In this document: piece after piece, positions 59,777 to 64,000 of the stretch
How positions within the stretch are numbered: position 1 is the stretch's first letter
Layout: the number at the start of each line of letters is the position of its first letter
Assembly: GCF_947501225.1 (NCBI RefSeq)
Contig: NZ_CANMUW010000003.1
Coordinates: forward strand, 310,001 to 374,000
Origin: an uncultured Shewanella sp.
GTDB lineage: Bacteria; Pseudomonadota; Gammaproteobacteria; Enterobacterales; Shewanellaceae
DNA: 64,000 bases
Direction of reading: 5' to 3'
The notes under the pieces: model-generated
The model's database searches: none
What the model saw: only the letters and a program-made list of their open reading frames with translations
Told to the model about the DNA's origin: nothing
Program-made: the position numbers and the translations under genes

Positions 59777-59860
59777 GCATATAGAATAATCTCCTTTGTA
59801 GTATCGTAAGGTGGCGGGGATGCCCCGAGCGATAGCTGTCTATATAAGGTATTGTTTTCA

Positions 59861-61183
59861 TTGAATATTAAGTCGTTATGCAAGAGTGCACTATTCATTT
59901 TCGCTGCCGCTACATCCCAGCTTACCCTGGCGGGTGAGACCCGGGAAGCCGTCGCCGCCGGTCACGAAACCTTAACCTCTCAAGCTGTAAAAGGCGGGCG
60001 TAATGATTACGACGCCGACTTCGTCGCAGTGCCATTTGTCTTCTCCACTGAAACTCTGAGTACGACTGTGGGGGGCGCCGGTGTTATTAAGCATGCCGGT
60101 CAGCCTCAAGCTTCAGTTTTCGGCATCGGCCTCTACAGTAGTAATGAAAGTTGGATCACCTATTTAGGGCTCAATAACTATCAGCTGCCCCATATGGAGC
60201 AGTGGCTCTTCTCCGGTGAATTTAGCCGTGCCAGTTATAAGGAGGGGATCTATTTCGTACCTGAAGGTGCCAACCGGGCGAGCAGAGGTGCCAATAGTGC
60301 AGATGCGATTGCGACCAACCGGGTTATTACGGTGGGCGATGAGTTTTATGCCAAGCTGCACCTTAAGTATGTACTTCCATGGGGAAAGGGAGCTAAGGGC
60401 GCCGCACGAAGTTTGATGCCCTCTCTGGCAACAGATCCTGTCACCTGGGACCCCAGAGAATCCGGTGTAACCAGTGTGCAGCTAACCCCCTTTATTCAAA
60501 CACAGGAGCTGTTGGGCTATGAGTCACTGCCGACTAAGGCACAGGGGCTAAAATTGAAGTTTGACTGGGATAACCGGGATAATGGAAAGAACAGCACCAA
60601 GGGAGGTCGCACAAGCCTGACCCTTAGTCGCGACTTTGGGGCCAATGGCGGTGGCAGTGATGAGAGGCAGAGCTGGACCACCTGGGAGTTTGAACAGAGT
60701 GCCTTCCTCTCTATGGGAGAGAGTGATTGGTTTTCCCAGCAGGTATTGGCTCTGAATGTGTATCTCGCAGATACCCCCACCTGGAATGACTATGACTCAG
60801 GTTCACAGGCGTATCAGCGTCCCCCCTCTTTTGCCGGTATATCTCTGGGTGGGTTCGATCACTTAAGGGGCTACTCCAGCAAACAGTTTTATGGTCGCAG
60901 CGCGCTTCTCTATTCGGCCGAGTACAGGGTACAGCCCCGCTGGCAGCCACTGCAAAGCTTACCCGTGTTCAATCTTTATGATATCCCCTGGTGGCAATGG
61001 GTCGTCTTTGCCGAAACGGGACAGGTGGCCGATGAATTCAGCGCCAGTGAACTGCATGAAGATATGAAGTGGACCTTAGGTGTCGGTGCAAGGTTTGAAG
61101 TTGAAAATGTGATCGTAAGAACTGAGTTTGCCTACGCAGAGGAGTCGACACAGTTCTGGATAATGGTTAACCAGCCCTTTTAA
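59861..61183 (+). CDS. Surface-antigen (BamA/TamA-like) outer-membrane barrel
   Basis: A 440-aa exported barrel protein. The TTG at 59861 is chosen because AAGG lies 11 bases upstream; a TTG at 59852 is too close to it. The signal peptide ends near LTLAGE. No POTRA domains are evident. The body reads like the C-terminal bacterial surface-antigen barrel: KLKFDWDNRDNGKNSTKGGR, ISLGGFDHLRGYSSKQFYG, and the end FWIMVNQPF with the terminal Phe for assembly. Role unknown; transport or adhesion cannot be told apart. Confidence 0.78.
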   Translation: MNIKSLCKSALFIFAAATSQLTLAGETREAVAAGHETLTSQAVKGGRNDYDADFVAVPFVFSTETLSTTVGGAGVIKHAGQPQASVFGIGLYSSNESWITYLGLNNYQLPHMEQWLFSGEFSRASYKEGIYFVPEGANRASRGANSADAIATNRVITVGDEFYAKLHLKYVLPWGKGAKGAARSLMPSLATDPVTWDPRESGVTSVQLTPFIQTQELLGYESLPTKAQGLKLKFDWDNRDNGKNSTKGGRTSLTLSRDFGANGGGSDERQSWTTWEFEQSAFLSMGESDWFSQQVLALNVYLADTPTWNDYDSGSQAYQRPPSFAGISLGGFDHLRGYSSKQFYGRSALLYSAEYRVQPRWQPLQSLPVFNLYDIPWWQWVVFAETGQVADEFSASELHEDMKWTLGVGARFEVENVIVRTEFAYAEESTQFWIMVNQPF

Positions 61184-61257
61184 GGCGGGTTGAGCCGGGG
61201 AGATGTATGCAGGGAGGTGCCCTACATACAAGTTGGCTGCGCCATGCTATGGGGTAG

Positions 61258-61722
61258 TTAAGTTTCGAAGCAAATTTCGATATAGGCAGTACCATAAGGG
61301 CTGGCGAAAGGCATGATTATCTTCTTACCGTTGGCTTTATGCGATATGCGGTGACCCAAGCCGGATACGACTACCGGGGTGGCCATCTCAAATTCATAGC
61401 CTTTATCGCCGAGAATATTCTTCGCGCCACCTGTGACCATGTTGGTGATCTCACCCACGAGATCGGTGATCTCTTCGTTGATCTCCCCCGGGTTCTCTCC
61501 CAACATGTTCTGCATTATCTCCAGGATAAGCCCCTGCTCGAAGGTGATCGAAAGCGAACCTTTAGTTTGCGGCCCCACCATGCCTATCAGACCCGATACA
61601 TCGCCTTTTGCCAGGTTGTCAGTTTTGATTTTTGGCTTACCGGGGGTGAGTTTCATATTTGCCATCGTCGAGACGACATTGAGCAGTGATTCGAGAAACG
61701 GGTTAATGAAATTAACATTCAT
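61258..61722 (-). CDS. cheX: Chemotaxis phosphatase CheX
   Basis: A 154-aa CheX/CheC-family protein that removes phosphate from CheY-type receivers. The catalytic helix has Glu and Asn in VGEITNMVTGGAKNIL. MGENPGEIN-like text here reads MLGENPGEINEEITD. KGSLSITFEQG is also typical. A single active-site helix, as in CheX. It is isolated from other chemotaxis genes. A perfect palindrome lies about 55 bases upstream of its start. Confidence 0.88.
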   Translation of the reverse strand: MNVNFINPFLESLLNVVSTMANMKLTPGKPKIKTDNLAKGDVSGLIGMVGPQTKGSLSITFEQGLILEIMQNMLGENPGEINEEITDLVGEITNMVTGGAKNILGDKGYEFEMATPVVVSGLGHRISHKANGKKIIMPFASPYGTAYIEICFET

Positions 61723-62288
61723 ATTGGATTATCCATAGTCTTAAATATTTTATGACGATAATTGCTGTCATTTTGAAGCTTGCCGGGCAAGCTTAAGTAT
61801 GAAATTCACTGTTCGGCACATGCTTTTAAAAGGTACCCGAGACTCTGGTATTGCAAACGACAAACAGAGGTGAGCCGTCGATTCGATGCTACGGCTTTTT
61901 AAAGCCGGTCAGTCATACCTCTTTATAAAGCTTAGGCTATTTTTGCATTGCCTTCAGCATTTTCTCCCCTGCATGGTACCGCTGTTGAGGCTGTTTCTAT
62001 TGATGCCATTCAGATATAGCTATTCATTATTCCATGGGTTATGGAGACCGTTCTGTGACTTCACTCCTAAAAGCCATCGATAACAGAGGTGATGGTTCGC
62101 ATTATTAAGTTCTGAACCGGGAATGGTGGGATATTTGATTGGATTGAGACAAACTTGTGTCAGCGGTGGCGTAATCCCCGGTGCATTTCATCTTCGGTCA
62201 GTGTAGAATGCGCGGCCACGCTCGTTTTATACTCAGAGCCGTATTAGTTTCATTAAAACTGTCACCGCAAAGCAGGCCAACATAAATT
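61723..62288. other. Divergent intergenic region, cheX / dusA
   Basis: About 565 bases. It holds the palindrome AAGCTTGCC-g-GGCAAGCTT (61776-61794) and a weak AGCCGT/ACGGCT hairpin with T near 61873-61901. A 65-codon frame at 61886-62083 was not accepted. Promoters of both genes must lie here, but none is clear. Confidence 0.5.
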
Positions 62289-63272
62289 ATGTCATCGACT
62301 AAGCCATCAAGGATTAACCGTACCTTCTCTATCGCGCCCATGCTGGATTGGACGGATCGTCACTACCGTTATATGGCGCGCCTGATGTCAACAGAGTTAC
62401 TCCTCTATACTGAGATGGTTACCACCGGAGCGATAATCCATGGAAAGGGTGACTACCTTGCCTATAACAGCGAGGAGCATCCTCTGGCGCTTCAACTTGG
62501 CGGTTCTAATGCTCATGATCTTGCGACCTGTGCCAAGCTCGCGGCAGAAAGGGGCTATGATGAGATAAACCTCAATGTTGGCTGCCCCTCTGACAGAGTG
62601 CAAAATGGTCGTTTCGGTGCATGCCTGATGGCTGAGCCTAAGCTTGTTGCCGAGTGCGTGACGGCGATGCGGGAGGTGGTGGATATTCCGGTAACGGTAA
62701 AAACCCGTATCGGAATCGATGAACAGGATAGCTATTCATTTCTTACCGAGTTTGTCGAGACTGTGCGTGATGCCGGTTGCGATACATTTATCGTGCACGC
62801 CAGAAAAGCCTGGTTACAAGGGTTGAGTCCCAAAGAGAATAGGGAGATACCGCCACTGGATTACGATCGTGTATATCAACTTAAGCAAGACTACCCTGAG
62901 TTGAGCATCTCGATTAATGGTGGTGTAAAGTCACTCGATGAGTGTCGTGCTCACCTGGAAAGGTTAGATGGTGTCATGGTCGGGCGTGAAGCCTATCAAA
63001 ACCCCTATATGTTAGCCGAAGTGGATCAGCAACTGTGCGGAAGTGACAGGCCCGTTTTGAGTCGGGATGCTGTTTTAGAGAAATTTATTCCCTATATAGA
63101 GAAACATCTTCAATCGGGTGGACGCCTGAATCATATCAGTCGTCATATGACCGGCTTGTTCCAGGGGGAGCCGGGGTCCCGCGCCTGGAGGCGTTATATT
63201 AGCGAAAATGCTCATAAGCCAAGGGCAGGTGTGGAAGTCATTGAGCAAGCAAGAAAAAATATGAGTCAGTAG
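62289..63272 (+). CDS. dusA: tRNA-dihydrouridine(20/20a) synthase DusA
   Basis: A 327-aa FMN enzyme that reduces U20/U20a in tRNA. It starts with the barrel strand [20 protein letters not shown]. The catalytic Cys lies in [20 protein letters not shown] (the second Cys is the usual acid). Lys and His of the FMN site are in VKTRIGID and [18 protein letters not shown]; the last block is diagnostic for DusA. Ends 17 bases before a terminator. Confidence 0.94.
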   Translation: MSSTKPSRINRTFSIAPMLDWTDRHYRYMARLMSTELLLYTEMVTTGAIIHGKGDYLAYNSEEHPLALQLGGSNAHDLATCAKLAAERGYDEINLNVGCPSDRVQNGRFGACLMAEPKLVAECVTAMREVVDIPVTVKTRIGIDEQDSYSFLTEFVETVRDAGCDTFIVHARKAWLQGLSPKENREIPPLDYDRVYQLKQDYPELSISINGGVKSLDECRAHLERLDGVMVGREAYQNPYMLAEVDQQLCGSDRPVLSRDAVLEKFIPYIEKHLQSGGRLNHISRHMTGLFQGEPGSRAWRRYISENAHKPRAGVEVIEQARKNMSQ

Positions 63273-63289
63273 TTTGTCACTTCGTAATA

Positions 63290-63315
63290 AAAACCGCCTT
63301 TATGGCGGTTTTTTT
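63290..63315 (+). terminator. Terminator after dusA
   Basis: AAAACCGCC pairs with GGCGGTTTT around TTTAT, followed by further T. Confidence 0.9.
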
Positions 63316-63395
63316 GTTATATCTTGGCGGTTCTCATCGCAATATGGCTCCTGTTGGTAAATTTAACCAGCCCATGGTGAAATTTGCTAAAAGCG

Positions 63396-63408
63396 TATCA
63401 ACTCCTTC
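63396..63408 (+). promoter_or_regulatory. Candidate IHF site
   Basis: TATCAACTCCTTC matches the IHF consensus WATCAANNNNTTR at all but the last base. It lies about 80 bases upstream of the sigma-54 promoter candidate, a usual place for IHF bending. Confidence 0.35.
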
Positions 63409-63485
63409 GTCTGAATTGTTCTTCAAATGTTAATGAGAGTGTAAAAAACCTTCTGTATTAGTGTGTTACTTTGTTTGTGAAAAGT

Positions 63486-63503
63486 TGGCACGCTACTCGC
63501 AAT
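63486..63503 (+). promoter_or_regulatory. Candidate sigma-54 promoter
   Basis: TTGGCACGCTACTCGCAA has GG at 63488-63489 and GC at 63500-63501 with the obligatory 10-base gap. It differs from TGGCACG-N4-TTGCA at one position of the -12 box. It lies about 55 bases before the ATG at 63557. Confidence 0.7.
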
Positions 63504-63556
63504 ACCTTATGTGTAAATAGACTAGGTCATAAGACATCACAGAAAAGGAAGGCAAC

Positions 63557-63853
63557 ATGATTAATTCAACGTTAACCCGAATAGCTAAAGTATCACTAGC
63601 CGTGGCAGTACTTATGGGAGCGAGTGTCAGTGCTCAAGCCGATACGCTTATTCCTACCGATCTAACCAGTAATATCGAGCAGAATATCTCGGCACAGATG
63701 CAAGATATGATGCAGGTCGCTCAAAGAGAGTTGAGTATGTCACTGCAGGCACAGCTGTCAGATGTCATGTTTGAAGCCACTGCCGAAGACGATACTCAGT
63801 TGGCACAAGAGGCGACTGAGCAAGCCATAACAAGCGCGATGGTAAAGGAGTAA
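63557..63853 (+). CDS. Small periplasmic protein, unknown
   Basis: A 98-aa protein with a clear signal peptide cut after VSAQA. The mature 70 residues are acidic, without Cys, and predicted helical, rich in Gln, Met and Ala (NISAQMQDMMQVAQRE, LSMSLQAQLSDVMF). AAGGAAGG lies upstream of the ATG. No family recognised. It is preceded by a sigma-54 promoter candidate and followed 2 bases later by a 35-aa membrane protein, so it leads a small enhancer-dependent operon. A stress-response role such as phage shock is possible, but only from the promoter type. Confidence 0.65.
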   Translation: MINSTLTRIAKVSLAVAVLMGASVSAQADTLIPTDLTSNIEQNISAQMQDMMQVAQRELSMSLQAQLSDVMFEATAEDDTQLAQEATEQAITSAMVKE

Positions 63854-63855
63854 TT

Positions 63856-63963
63856 ATGTGGTTTACCTCTGAAATCGCGGCTTTGTTATTGACCCCTGTA
63901 TTTGGTTTTACCTTGTGTGCCGTACTTATCTGTACATTCAGGTGGGATAGGGTTCAAGACTGA
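63856..63963 (+). CDS. 35-aa single-helix membrane protein, unknown
   Basis: Starts 2 bases after the previous stop, with AAAGGAG (63844-63850) ideally placed before the ATG. The product MWFTSEIAALLLTPVFGFTL continues hydrophobic through CAVLICTF and ends with a charged RWDRVQD, so it is a single membrane helix with a cytoplasmic tail. No family recognised. The strong ribosome site and tight spacing support a real gene. Confidence 0.6.
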   Translation: MWFTSEIAALLLTPVFGFTLCAVLICTFRWDRVQD

Positions 63964-63997
63964 ATGCAGAGCGGCAGAATAGTTTACTGGGGGAAGT

Positions 63998-64000
63998 ATG
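63998..64000 (+). CDS. Start codon of a further gene cut by the window edge
   Basis: The last three bases are ATG, preceded by GGGGGAAGT, a good ribosome site. It follows the 35-aa gene by 34 bases and would be the third gene of the operon. Product unknown. Confidence 0.45.

Noticed and set aside
61886..62083. 65-codon frame on the plus strand in the cheX-dusA gap
   Set aside because: No ribosome site, composition of random hydrophobic and aromatic residues, and it overlaps a hairpin-like stretch; no support for a gene.

Overview
The window reads as a chromosomal segment of a marine gammaproteobacterium, most likely Shewanella. Supporting evidence: the linked order ptsO-rapZ-ptsN-hpf-rpoN-lptB-lptA-lptC-kdsC-kdsD-yrbG divergent from mlaFEDCB-ibaG-murA; a lipoprotein octaheme c-type cytochrome; MotX between purA and rnr; an S46 dipeptidyl-peptidase; and short dispersed intergenic repeats. 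Species was not determined. No rRNA, tRNA, CRISPR array, prophage or complete insertion sequence was seen.

Layout. 0-5.3 kb: the 3' part of a Pst-type phosphate importer (pstC', pstA, pstB), a 3' remnant of an alkylsulfatase gene, an RlmI-like methyltransferase, a small lipase-like hydrolase and RarD. 5.6-12.8 kb: secreted or surface proteins (FG-GAP/VCBS protein, DUF4397 lipoprotein, glycine-zipper lipoprotein), an XRE regulator and a two-component pair. 13-16.7 kb: a GT2 / ArnT-like GT39 / GtrA operon, divergent from that pair and probably used for envelope glycosylation, then an OmpA-type lipoprotein. 16.7-18.1 kb: dispersed repeats around one small unknown gene. 18.2-20.4 kb: a ModA-like binding protein and MgtE. 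20.5-28.6 kb (minus strand): nitrogen-type PTS, sigma-54, Lpt export and Kdo synthesis. 28.8-33.5 kb (plus strand): Mla phospholipid transport, IbaG and MurA. 33.6-38.1 kb: a membrane histidine kinase, a response regulator with an ArsR-like output domain, and an octaheme lipoprotein cytochrome. 38.3-42.8 kb: DegS, DegQ, ZapG, ZapE.

43-64 kb: L13-S9, a YjeT-like protein, PurA, MotX, RNase R and RlmB. Next comes an AT-rich accessory patch (49.9-51.9 kb) with two small orphan genes, each followed by an imperfect palindrome resembling an integron attC site. It is followed by a DUF481 barrel, the S6-PriB-S18-L9 operon, a DPP11-type peptidase, DnaB, Alr, a surface-antigen barrel, CheX and DusA. The right edge begins a small operon with a good sigma-54 promoter candidate.

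Most of the window is conserved housekeeping DNA. Functionally it concentrates on the envelope: LPS export and Kdo supply, phospholipid retrograde transport, periplasmic proteolysis, peptidoglycan precursors (MurA, Alr) and lipid-linked sugar modification. The parts most worth a second look are the two-cassette attC-like patch, the kinase / ArsR-output regulator / octaheme cytochrome cluster, the two-component system facing the glycosyltransferase operon, and the sigma-54-driven small-protein operon at the right end.
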